A stretch of 64,000 nucleotides of DNA from positions 11,675,623 through 11,739,622 of the forward strand of contig NC_085056.1 in NCBI RefSeq assembly GCF_963662255.1. Direction: 5' to 3'. The notes below the pieces were generated by a model. That model was given only the letters and a program-made list of their open reading frames with translations. It did not search any database and had not been told where the DNA came from. The DNA comes from Cinclus cinclus. Taxonomy: Eukaryota; Chordata; Aves; Passeriformes; Cinclidae. Positions 25,770-37,309 of this stretch are shown piece after piece (position 1 is the first letter of the stretch; each line of letters starts with the position of its first letter). Both the position numbers and the translations under genes were made by a program.

Positions 25770-28700
25770 TAATATGCAACATTTCGGCTTCCTAAGACAT
25801 CAAGAAGTTTCAGCGTGTTCTGCCTAAACACATATTAAAAGCAATTTGAAAAATTAGATTTAGGCAATTGCCTAGAGATGCAGTCTTTTAACATGCAAAA
25901 AATCACTATGCCCAAAAGATCATGAATAATGTAAAAATACTAATTTTTATGATAGCTGCCTTAAAAATATTCTAATATTTTCTCAGGTTTTTAAAATGAA
26001 AACTGTCTTTATTAAATTTACTTTAAATAGCTATTTTAATGAAATTATTCCTACTTGATAGAAATAAAATGAACTTCATAGAGTTTTGCAAGTGAAGCAG
26101 TTGGAGGTGTCAGCAGAAAACCTGGAAAACCAGATGTTTGTGAAGCTGCTGCTCACAGCTTTCTGCATGTGTCTGCAGAGCATGTCAGAGTCCTGAGCAG
26201 GCAGTTCTAATGGAGTTTCAGACAATAAATATTTTTATTCCTTTAAATAGGTGTATAATCATCTTGTTAACATGGTTTTACTTAAGATAAATGGGGAGTG
26301 GGCAGAACAGAAGGGTAATTAATAGTGACCTTGGAGGAAAAGCTTCAGTTTGTCTTTGCCCCACTGCACTTGTCTCACGCAGGCAGCAGAGCACTGGTTT
26401 CATAAAAGTTATGTGCCTGAAGCATTCACACACAGTTTTTTTCCTAAATCACATTTCTCAGAGCGTAAATCTGGGCAGAACTTGAATGTAAAATTTCCTG
26501 GTATGTTTTATGGTGCAAACACAGAATTGTCTGCTCCAATAATACAACCCCCCATTTTTTTAATCTCTTTTGAATGGAGTGAATTGTTTGCTACCTGAAT
26601 AATGCAACAGAAGGACCAAACTTAACTCCTCTCTCACCAGAAAATTTGTTGCTGTGAAGTTTTCATATTGCATTTGACTGCCAGAGAAATTGTTTTGGGA
26701 GCTGCTCTTTCCTTTTATATTCGTAGCATACATCGTTATAGAGACAAAAATATTGTGTTAGGCACACACACTTGAGAAAGCCCAGTTCCCACCAGATCCA
26801 TAGCAACTGTTCCATTATCATTGATTTTAAATGGGCAGTATACCCAGCCCACATGTCTTGGATGGAAATCCTGGAGGTACTGTTTCAAAAAGGAATTAAA
26901 AGTGAATTGGAACCATTAACAAAAACACTGAGTTCATAATTTAAGCAAATGCATAACTTGGGTAAAGCAAAATTACAGGCAAGATCAAGGTGAAACATTT
27001 CAATATAATTAAATTGAAATAGTGTCATAAATATCGATTTTACTTTACAATTTTATCAATAGTTTTCTAAAAACGTTATATTGATAAAACCTTGGATTCT
27101 GTGATATTTTAAATAATTATGACAAAGATCAGAATTATGATGCTAGCTTGCATCTTTCTTTCTTACACTGCTTTGCATCTCTTTTTTCGCCTTTCTGTGA
27201 CTGAGTTCCTATATTTACCAAAAAGTTTGGGTAGCATAAAAGAGCCCAGCTCCTCCCACCCAGGCTTTTTGGTAAAGGATCTCACTAGAAAAAGTTGTAG
27301 TTGGCAAGTCATTTATTAGCATATTGTAATCCTGTTCCCCATACATATGTCCTAAAGGATTTTTTTTTTAATAAAGATTCTGAAAGTACTTGAAACCCCT
27401 GTGATTAAATAATACATCTACTTGTTTTTCTCAGTGGGCATTGTCTGGATCATGGCAATGCAGTCTAAAGATGCTGCTTCTACCAATGCCACTGTGCTGA
27501 TGAAATATTATTTTCTGTACTCAATAGCTGAAGCTGAGCAATGGGAATCTTGGAACCCAGCGTCTGATTTCTTCATTCAGGTTTTCAGAAACATTTTCCT
27601 ATCTCTGTTATGAGCATCTCTTCATACATGACCATCACAATGTGCTTAAATATCCAGGAAAGGAAGGAATAAACATATTTAAAGGAACACCAAAAACATG
27701 TACACAGCAGTTAGAGGAAGGCACAGATGTAAACACATTTGTTTTTCCAAGCATTTATTACATACATGTTGTCTTCGTTGTACTCTGATCCCTTCTTATT
27801 TCTCTATCACGCCCTTGTACTTTCACTTCTAAATGCCTTTGATTGCTCACAGCCTTCCTGTTTTCCTAATTCTTCCTTCACTACTGGTTTTATAACTTCT
27901 AATAGTCACATATTTTCTTTTATGTAGGCGCCTGGTTTCGTTCCTTTTTTTCTACTAATTATTGCTTTCGTTATTATTAAGAGAGGTATGAAAAGGTAAA
28001 AAAAATGTTCACAGGGATATTTGCTTCTGCTTAGCAAATGAATATCCTTCTATATTTGTAACCTCCCTCTGTGACCTTTCAGAAAAATTAGGATATGTCT
28101 ATTAATGTAAAGCCTCATTGAACTGAAGGGTAAAGAAATCTTGCTCAAAGCAAAATAGGTGAGACTGAGGTGTGCAGAAAGTGAATGAAATTTGGAAATG
28201 TTTTCTGCACCTACCTAAGCACAATATGCTATGTCCAGTAGAACAAAACCTTGTGCAGTCACTAAGGCAAGTTTTTTTCTGCTATTTCTTCTGTTTAAAT
28301 TAACTGCTTTTAATAAACTACAGAAAGTAGTTCTAATGTTGGTTATTAGTTGAGAGTCTTTCTAAATTTAAAGAATGGCATGAGATCTGGATAAATTATC
28401 AGTGCTTTGGTTTCCCCCCTGACATGTCATCTGTGTGGTCTTCAGGCCAAAGAGTTCTTTGTTTGTTCAATCCATGCCTGAAGTGGTGGGATGTTGCTTA
28501 TTTACCGAAATGCAAACAACAAAAATAACATAAACGACCAAAAGATCAGAATAGATCTGTTTAGTTTCACATGCTTGAGCATAACGGGGATTGAGGACAG
28601 CAGAATGGTGTGGAAGGGGAATTTCCCAAGTTTCAGTCCTGTGCTGGTCATTGCTTTCTTTGATGGCCCAAATGACATTAGAAAGCAACCTGAGTGAAGC

Positions 28701-29310
28701 CCCAGGTAGGAGGATGCTGGGCAGGGGTCCACGTGGGCCTGCAGTTTAACAAAGGGCTCTCTGCCAATTTACACTTTGGGGATTTTGCATGTATTTATGA
28801 CACAACACTGTTCAAATACAATTTCTCCCTGTTTTTTTCATGAGTTTATAACCTTTGGCATTGTTAAAGAGGATTAATGAGAATTTTGTTCAGTAAGTCA
28901 TGAGATAGTTTTATTTGCATTATAAGATTTCAAAGAATTCATATATTTAAACCTAAAACCCACAGTTTTCTTTCATAATCTGGGGTGTTCTTGTCATACA
29001 TTTGCTGATGCCTTAGAAATAATTGCCTTAGAGTTTTTAGAGTTTAGTGATAATTCTTGAGATCTCTGAGAGATGAAAGGGCACATCTAAACTTTCTCAT
29101 GGGTGGCTGTATGTTTTTTTAAAGACCAGTCTTAGCTATTCTCTTCAGTGTTATTTCTTTAGTCTTAGACTGACTCAATCTTCAGGTGTAGCTTTTCTGT
29201 GCTTCTTTAAAATAAAATAAATTTTAAAAGAAAAAAAATAGTTCAGTCCATACTTAGCTTTGTTGGCCTCTTTCTGAGCTGCTTAATGGACAACTGGTTT
29301 GTTTTATTTA
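25770..29310. other. Non-coding A+T-rich DNA, no gene seen
   Basis: Open frames of 60 to 82 codons are scattered on both strands; three overlap at 28467-28732 in both orientations. None resembles a known protein. Short T and A runs occur, for example 27359-27369. No interspersed repeat was recognised. Confidence 0.55.
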
Positions 29311-29319
29311 TCTGACAGG

Positions 29320-29640
29320 GTTTCTTCATATTGTCTCAGGTTATCAGCACTCTTGCAGATCATATTGCAGCTTGTGCTCGGATTTGACCCTCGCTAGGGT
29401 TCACTTTAAATCAGATCCTTATCATTAATGCAGTGATAAATAGAGATGCTTTGGAAGCAGTATACAGATTATTTATTTAGTGCCTCTCTGTATCATGTTT
29501 TATACAACCAGGGATCAATGTCAGACCTTTATGGATATAGCTTAGGTTGCATTCAGTAACTACAAACTAAAGCCCTTTAAATAATGTTAACTTAATAGCT
29601 GACATTTTTATGAAATAAGTCTGCTAGGGGGAAATGTAAT
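29320..29640. promoter_or_regulatory. CNE-like block, candidate enhancer
   Basis: This non-repetitive stretch has CTCGGATTTGACCCTCGC with two CpGs, followed by CATTAATGCAGTGATAAA, TTATTTATTTAG and ATCAATGTCA words. No open frame of 60 codons crosses it. Resemblance to conserved non-coding elements is a judgement of texture. Confidence 0.25.
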
Positions 29641-29732
29641 ATTGCTCTACAGTGAGGAAGATTTTGATTTTTAGTTGCATCCCAAACCTAAAGGGATGTT
29701 TTTAGTTTAACAACTGCCTTGAAGTCCCCATT

Positions 29733-29751
29733 AAAAAAATAAATAAATAAA
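29733..29751 (+). repeat. Short (AAAT)n tract
   Basis: An A-rich run passes into about three AAAT units. A further run of nine A lies at 29773-29781. Ordinary simple sequence. Confidence 0.8.
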
Positions 29752-29789
29752 GAGACAAATGCTTTTAAGGAGGAAAAAAAAATAAAAAG

Positions 29790-32700
29790 TGTGCTCTACC
29801 ACAGGTGTGACCTGAGGTTATTGCTTTTGTAGTGATACTTTTTGTGAGGCTTTAAATAAATTTTCCCCTTGTAACTCTTGATGGTTCTTTTATGTCATAA
29901 CTGATTTTCTTTTTTGTCAGATAAATTCAGGCTGAATTAAAACATACTGTCCTACACTCAGTCATAGTCTTATAACTTTATACAGTACTTCTCAAGTGTC
30001 ATTCTTGCTCTGGAAAAAGGCAGATTGTGTGTGTTTCCTGTCTTGGTTACATTTCCAGTGATTTTAATGTCTCCTTTTAGAGCACATAACATGCTCAGTC
30101 AGAATGAAGAAAACAAATTTTTCTATTAGAATTTCTGTGCAGCAAGCAAATTAAACTACAGCTAGGTTACTGAAATAACTCATTTAAGACTTTGTATTTT
30201 TGCAGACCATTTTAACAGAAGGCTTTTTAAGCAATTTAATGGCACCTAAATAGAAAAGATGTTCCCGGTCAAAAAAGTGTTTTAGCACAAATTTAAATTT
30301 TAGCAAAAGTCAGATAATTAGATTTGAAGATATATAATGAATAAAATTGGTTTTAGGTTTGTGTATAGATACCAAGATCTCAGGAGTTATTCTGGATCCA
30401 TTTTAGCCCTTACAGTAAAATTTCAAGTGTCTTCTTGACTGTTTTCTTCCTGTTCTTAGCATATTTTTTCCTACTTGGAAATAAAATCTTCATAGATGGG
30501 TTATTGGATTCAATTAAAAATCACTCTTGAAAAAAAATAAAAACAAATAAAAAAAATTTTCAGCACTGTGGAATGGTTTTGAGATTTGCAACTTTTACAT
30601 TACATTCCCCTACATGGTCTGTTACTGTAGAAATATGTTCTAGAATGTATTAAGCGTTTGAGGTTCAGCACATTCAAGAAGAGAAGCTATGGGAATCTTG
30701 TTACCTTTTCTGTTTCTTCCACTTATAACTGCAGTCCAAAATGGGAATTTTATGGCTAAGACGGAGAGAAAACCAAAACTGAAACAAAATTCAAGTCCTT
30801 CAGGACTTTGATTGATCTACAAGGCATTCCATCATGCTGTCTTTATCTTGGGAAGGATAAAGTGATGCTTTTCAAATGGATCCAAGGAAGTGTAGGAATA
30901 TATTACAATATAAGTTTTAAAATTGCTGAAACACATATTTTTATAAATGAACAATTCACACCTGAAGTTGTGCTGATCCATTCAAATATTCAGGATTTAG
31001 CTGATATACTCTATTCCCCGTAAACAGAGAAAACAGGAGGTACATGATTGATAAGGAAATTTAAATAGAATGCATTCTTCCTAAGCTAAGTATTAATTCA
31101 TTTAGCTGGAAGCCATCCAAAAGAAGCAGCTGTCATCTCGGTTAAGTTTGTTCATATACTGTAAACTGTATTGTTCCATGTTTGTGGATGATCTTAGTGG
31201 CTCACTTAGATGGATTCAGAAAAATATGACTGAAATTACTGCTTTATGCATTTCCTTGTTATGTGAAATTTCCCAGTCTTGTAAACTGGGGAGCCTGGGG
31301 AGTGATTTGGTGATTTTGGTTGGTTGGTGATTTGAAATCTTTATTTATAACTTTGGTTTCAGGAGGTACTCTCTTGCTTCTTCCCATCCATACTGGCCAC
31401 TCTAATAAAAGGTATTAATTAATTCACTGGTTTCATCTGGTTTACAACCTTCAATATTATGATTGAAACAACGCTGAAACACTTATTTCATGTCATCCGT
31501 GGTTCAATGTTATGTCTGTCTTCATAAGTATGCACATAAGCTAAGAATTACTCCAGTGATTGATAATCCAAATTTCAAATAGTGTCTTGTATAAATGTCA
31601 CTTCCAGGTCAGCATTAATAAAGCAAGTACCTATGTGGAGGTACTCATGCTTGTCCCTGCTGCTGCCTTCAGTACATGCTTGAGAAAACCGTGCATGAAG
31701 GGGCTTTAGATGGATATTTAACTGCATTATCTGTGCTTGTTGACGTGCTAATTGGCCTTAATGGATCCTGACAAACACTAAGTTAATGATAACTGAGTGC
31801 AACAGATGGATAATAATGGAGTCTAAAAACTGAAACCCAGATTTTCTCAGTAAAGGCTGGATTTACTATACAGTAGGCTGTTTCTGCTACAGCACATTTT
31901 CAGATGAAATGCTACTTTTTGCAAAAGTGCACTGTTCACTTTCTCTACCATATTTTCCCCATTTGGGGTGTGAAAGGGTTCTAAGCTTTGCATGAGGCAA
32001 GATATTTCAAAATTAAGGGGAGGGCATATTATCAGGCAAGGATCTGGTGAACATTTTGGTTTTGAGTATATTTCCTGTGAATATTTGAGAAAGACAAGGT
32101 TGCACAAAGAGCTTATTATGCTGTGTTAATTCAATTCTTGCACAGTGAAATGAGAGAACATCCTTAGACTTTCTTCTTGCCAATCACCAGGAGTTTGTGA
32201 TACTGCTGCAATATTAAGCAGTGGGAGGTACAATGCCACCATGCAGCATAGGCCTGTCTTTAAGATGAAAGATGTCTTGATGGGCTTTAAAACCCACTTT
32301 AAAGAGGATGATGTATTTAAATCTGGATGCAAGGGGGAAGGGCAAGAACTTTCCTGAATGACAGTTATTGATATTCTCTCAGTGTTTTTAGTGATTATTT
32401 TTACTCACGCATCCTTGTGAGAATGTTAATATTGTTCTGTTGGCTTGGAACTGAAATACCTATAAATCCCAATTTAAAGGAAAATTTCTAAACAGGAAAA
32501 TCCAGAAACACAAGCATTTTAATTCATATTGAATATGCTGTGTAGCAAGTTGCTAAGTGCTGAAACACTCCACAAATTCGTCTTATGAGCTTTTATTATA
32601 TTGGGATAGAAATTAAGTGCCAAAACTTCATGTTTAAATAGAATTAGGGATTTGACAGTGCAGCCAGGCCATTCCACATTATCCTACTTGCTGGCCCATA

Positions 32701-34060
32701 GCATTTCCATCAGACTGTGTAAGACCCGAGCACCCAGTAGCTGTTTGAGGAGATTTAATATTGCTCTGCAGCTGTCTGTGTAAAGAGTATGTGTCCTGCT
32801 AAAAAATATATGCCACCTTTTCAGATTATGCTGCTTGGATTACAGCTATTCAGATTCAGTCAGCAGCTAGGAGGAGGAGAGGTAGGCACCATGAGCCCTG
32901 GAAGTAGTGGAGAAATGGGGTTTAACAGTACTGGAAGCCCTGCTTAAGGCAGAAACCAACTGACAGGGTTTGCAGCCCATGAGTGGCTCCAGCTCGATTA
33001 AAAGTCTTGAATCTCTTGTCATTTCTACTGGCATTGGTACTTATTTAAAATGTCAATATAAAAGGTTGGTGAAGATTAAAGATAACAGAATATAGAATCT
33101 GTAGAGGATGTCTGTCGACAGGTCTGCAGAAATTTTAGAGCACTTATCCAGTGTGCTAAATTAAACCCAGTGTATTTCTCATCCATTATCTTCTGTCTGA
33201 CCAGAGGCTTCAGAAGTAGGTGAATGAAATGCACAAGCCCTCTTACATCATGACAGTGCCATAATCTCCATATGGAAAAAGGAAAATCTTTCCTAAACCC
33301 TAAAAGCCAGTTAGATTCTACCTTGATGATTATCTGATGACCCAGATCTTAAATTCTCAGCTTGCACCATATGAATTCCAAGCAGGTCTTTCAGCTTTAG
33401 GTGACTCTTGGGCATACTTACAACATTGTGTCTGGGGTTTTTCAGCATCTCTGATACATTTTCTGGTTCCTAGTCCCTAACGTAATCTCGTCTGGAAATG
33501 GGATCTGCAAATTCAGCTTCCCAAGGCAGCCAGAATTTGGTCCTGTGTGTGACATTCCTGCACAATTCACACATGCATGGTGTATTTGGCTGGTGTCAGC
33601 TGTGAGCACACTGATTTATACTTTATCTCCTGCCCTGGAAGAGTGGGTAAGAAATAGACTCAACCTTAGCAAATGCATTCCTAAGAGCAGTTGCCTAATC
33701 ACTAACCCACACAAAGGTGATTTAAGGTGATTGATTCTGTGCAGAACATTGCTGAAGTTTTGAGACTTTTCATTCAGTGACCTTAAGAAATATTAAATTA
33801 AGGTTAAGTAAAAATGATGGCAGATAAAGATGAAAAAAAAATAATACTACAGATAAGTTTTCTTTGAGTAGATAAACAGAATTTTTATAAAATCTATACA
33901 TGGATTTTTAGGATGTCATAAAGCTAGCAATCCTTCTTTACATTCAGTTTAGAAAAAAAATAGTAGGAATTTCCCTTCTTTTTTTCTACATCTGTGACAC
34001 TTTTAGGAATTTTTCTCTTTTTCTATGCTTACTGCTGAAAGAAACCCCTGAAAATTAATA
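29790..34060. other. Non-coding DNA, no gene seen
   Basis: Open frames of 60 to 86 codons on both strands (30808-31023, 31148-31330, 31847-32107, 32126-32332, 33545-33730) show no recognisable domain. An A-rich run lies at 30530-30556. The part at 32650-32800 has a texture somewhat like conserved non-coding DNA, but less so than the blocks listed separately. Confidence 0.5.
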
Positions 34061-34063
34061 AAC

Positions 34064-34097
34064 TTAATTTTAGTTTATTTAGTTTATTTAATTTTAG
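34064..34097 (+). repeat. Short tandem and flanking direct repeat
   Basis: Two exact copies of AGTTTATTT lie at 34072-34080 and 34081-34089. The word TAATTTTAG flanks them on both sides. This looks like local slippage; nothing suggests a mobile element. Confidence 0.7.
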
Positions 34098-34537
34098 TGG
34101 GGGGTTTGGGGTGGATTTTTTTTTCACCAATAAATTTTCCGTAAGATGTTCTTATCAGTTTTCTTTTAAAAAATATCAAAATTTAAACCTGCACTATAAT
34201 GGAATTTGGCTGCCTATTTGATGGAACCAAAGTTTTAAAAAATGTTACTGATTTTATTGGGATGAAATGAAACCTTTCAGTCTCGTGGATGTGTGCATGT
34301 GCATTCTGTGCTCCATCACCCCCTGGATTTTCAGGGTAAACACATCCAAGTCTCTGTTCTGAATTGAGCAGGGTAATTATTGCAAGGTATTCCTCCCAGT
34401 GCAGGTAATTATCCTGGATAGCCCTCATTGGTTTGGAAGCTGTTTGCATCTGACTAGACTTCAGGGTATGCTGAGAGACCTTCCTTGATTAAAATTTTGT
34501 TTGGTCTGAAAAAGCAAGAATTTCCTGATTTTCCATT

Positions 34538-34560
34538 GGGGGGGGGGGGGGGGGGGGGGG
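34538..34560 (+). repeat. Poly(G) run, 23 G
   Basis: An uninterrupted run of 23 G, flanked by ordinary A+T-rich sequence. It can form a G-quadruplex on the plus strand. Long G runs are error-prone in sequencing, so the true length may differ. The open frame at 34485-34784 runs through it only because GGG codes for glycine, so that frame should not be read as a gene. Confidence 0.97.
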
Positions 34561-34564
34561 AAGA

Positions 34565-36580
34565 TGTTTTATTAAGAAAATTATTGACAATACTGAAATT
34601 AATATCTCATTTTAAAGAATTCATACTTTCTGTTCCCAAGTGGCTGTTAATGAAAGGATTAATATTCCTTGTTCCAGCAGACATTCACATATGTCACTGT
34701 GAAACAAATTCCGACTGTGATATTTGGGGAGTCATTTCAGCCTTTCATTCAATAGCATATAAAACTAACCTGGAGACCAATTAATTGTCTAAATGATCAA
34801 TTCTACATTTATACCAGTTTTCAATATGAAAACTGTACTACGTTTTATCTTTTCTATATTTTATATTCACATTGTTGTGGCAAGTTACTGTTGGATTTTT
34901 TATCTCAAGGAACAGATCATATATTAAAGATATATTAAAGATATATTTTTTGAAAAAAAATTACATATATCACTTTATCAGCTTTTTCCTTATTTCATTA
35001 CCCCTTTAAACATTTCTCAAATGAAGCTGCACTATGCCTATGCACTCTATTTTACAAGGTACCCTGGGTTTATATTTTACATTTGTAATGCTTTTCAACT
35101 GTAATTTTTCCTTCATATTATCTTCTTTCATATTCTTTCAGTTTTCCTAAATGAGGCCACCTATGAAACTGCTGGCAGGTAGTGAGAAAATAAATGTTTA
35201 ATGAGTGAGGAAACTATTAGAGCAGTCAGGAAAGGGAAATTACAGCATATGTAATAGGACAATCATTACTTTTATAAAATTCAGTATTAAATTGTTAATG
35301 TCTCTTGACAGTTCTTTAGTAATTAAGATTTCATCTTGATTGTCTTTCTGTTAACATGAAATGATATGATAGTTAATATTGTTTAAATCACAATGTTAAG
35401 TGAATGAAAAATCATAGTGTAGAATCCTCTGGATAGTATTTGTTAGAGGCTTTAATATTATATTCAATTTAGAAAAAAGTTTTTTCATCAAACTGTGAAT
35501 GTAGGTTTATAACATTTAAATTGTCTCTTGGTAATATTATATTTATAATATATTTATATATATGAATGCACATTCATACACTTTTTTGGCTTTTTAAAAA
35601 TATATAAACTGTATAAATAAAAGCTAATTATGAAGTCCTACTAAAGGTAGAGTTTTGGACTAATTTATAATCCTGTGAAACTCAGTATGTGTTAAAAATA
35701 TTTGTAACAAATCTAGTTGCTATGAACATATTTATGAGACAGGCAGACAGTTATTTTTTCATATTGTAGCTGAAGTAGCATTTCACATTAGATATAATCT
35801 AGATAAGAAACAGCAAGGTAATAATCAGGCTAAGCAGGTACTTACTCAGAGGATAAAGGATGTCATGGAATCAACCTCCCACAGAGCCACGAGAGAAGGT
35901 TTTACAATTATTTGGTCTTGTCATGACAGAAATTCACTGGCCCCCTGGCTAAAAAATAAGGCAGAAACTTTCCACCATCCAGAGAACTAGGAAGGGCACA
36001 TTAACAGAAATAATAGTAAAATATTACAAAGTAATTAAATAGAGAAAATGATACAGTCAATTTACTATAAAATGCAGTCAAGGGCTTTTTACCAGCATAG
36101 TGTGCTCAAATTTAAGCAATCATAGTTGGGACCTATTCTGTGGCTTTAGGAGAGTCACTTAGTGCTGAAATCTACTACAAATTCCTACTGTGGTCCAAAG
36201 ATCTAAAATCAGTTTCTTGATTCAGTTGTTGAACCACTTCACTGGTTCAGTTCCTCAAATACAAAACAGAAGGAATGACAGTTTTCTGTTTTGAAGGCTC
36301 ACAAGGTTGAGCTCATTCATTCCTTAGCTGGGACAGCATGCAATGACACAGGCACATCTGTTATAGTATGATTAAGAAAAATAAATAACACTGTGTTAAA
36401 GAAAGTCCTCATCAGAAACTCTAATTCTGACATTTTTTATAACTTTTTCCCAAATACTCTGTTACCCAGCAATGAACACATTCTCAGACACCAAGTGGAA
36501 AGCGGTGAATGCTTACAGTGTGGAAGGTACACATATATGAAAATCAGTAGGGTTACTACCAGGAACATACTGACTTTCAC
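34565..36580. other. A+T-rich non-coding DNA with short tandem repeats
   Basis: Very A+T-rich, with few open frames (36393-36605 plus, with an antisense partner at 36437-36634). A TA-rich stretch is at 35532-35564. The portion at about 35810-35960 is more complex and could be a small conserved element. No gene or interspersed repeat was recognised. Confidence 0.5.
34919..34949 (+). repeat. 11-bp tandem repeat, about 2.8 copies
   Basis: Two exact copies of ATATATTAAAG (34919-34929 and 34930-34940) are followed by a partial third copy that runs into a T run. A small minisatellite-like slippage product. Confidence 0.85.
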
Positions 36581-36589
36581 TATCAACCA

Positions 36590-36860
36590 TTTAAAATCAA
36601 TTTGAAGGCATTTGGAAAGCATTTTAAAGAGCAACTAGGCATCAATAAAATTTAATTAATTTGGTCTATGGATGCACATGTAAATTGAGTGCTAATTGTG
36701 CTAGCAATGCTTTTCCATTAAAAATTAAACTCATGATTAGTAACTAAGAAAAAATCGAGCCAATGTTGTCCCATAAACAAATCTCATTTTCTTTAATTGT
36801 GCACCTACTTTAGATAACAATCATAACTCTCCATTTGCATTGTTAAATATGAGCATCTCC
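36590..36860. promoter_or_regulatory. CNE-like block rich in homeodomain-type sites
   Basis: About 270 bases contain AAATTTAATTAATTTGG, GTGCTAATTGTGCTAGC, CATTAAAAATTAAAC, GATTAGTAAC, TTTAATTGTGC and an ATTTGCAT octamer-type POU site at 36832-36839. The sequence is non-repetitive and no open frame of 60 codons lies within it. This is the pattern of deeply conserved enhancers near developmental genes; conservation was not tested. Confidence 0.35.
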
Positions 36861-36864
36861 TCAG

Positions 36865-37250
36865 CATGGGAAAGACAGAACCATTGCCATTTGTTTTAAG
36901 ATATCACAGAAGTATCATTCAAAACTTCTGATGCAATGTTTAAATTGTCTTATCCCTCCTTTGAACAAGAATAGAAAGTACTTTTTCTCTTATTCTCTGA
37001 CAGACTACTTAATTAAGGAGAAAACTAAGCTTGTCAACCATATTTTTATGAAGATTTAATATGTGGGGATTAATGGGGCAATCTACTTTATTTACCTATG
37101 GGTCTGAGTGCACAGAGGTGAGATTCAATATGAGGGTCAGTTCAGGGTGCAGGTATTTGAAGCTTCAGTTCTGTTCTTGCTCTCCCACAAACTCTGCTGC
37201 CATAGCCGAGCTTTCAGAAGAAATACAAATCTAGGTACTCAGTCTGGGTA
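36865..37250. other. Non-coding DNA, no feature seen
   Basis: No open frame of 60 codons, tandem repeat or recognisable element. Confidence 0.5.
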
Positions 37251-37254
37251 GATT

Positions 37255-37305
37255 GAGTTCATAGATTTCAGGAGTGAAAGGTAGGACCTTGTGCTTGTCA
37301 AACAG
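37255..37305 (-). repeat. Possible CR1 LINE 3' end, decayed
   Basis: Plus-strand bases TTCATAGATTTCAGGAGTGA followed by a diverged AAGGTAGGACC word resemble the reverse complement of the CR1 3' end, which in sauropsids reads roughly 'catagat-t/c...agaagggacc'. CR1 is the dominant LINE of birds and reptiles and inserts as short 5'-truncated copies. This copy would lie on the minus strand and is badly eroded; no further CR1 body was recognised to its right. Matched from memory only. Confidence 0.33.
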
Positions 37306-37309
37306 AAGT

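Noticed and set aside
34485..34784. 99-codon frame with a poly-glycine stretch
   Set aside because: The glycines are encoded by the 23-base G run; the rest has no similarity to any protein I know.
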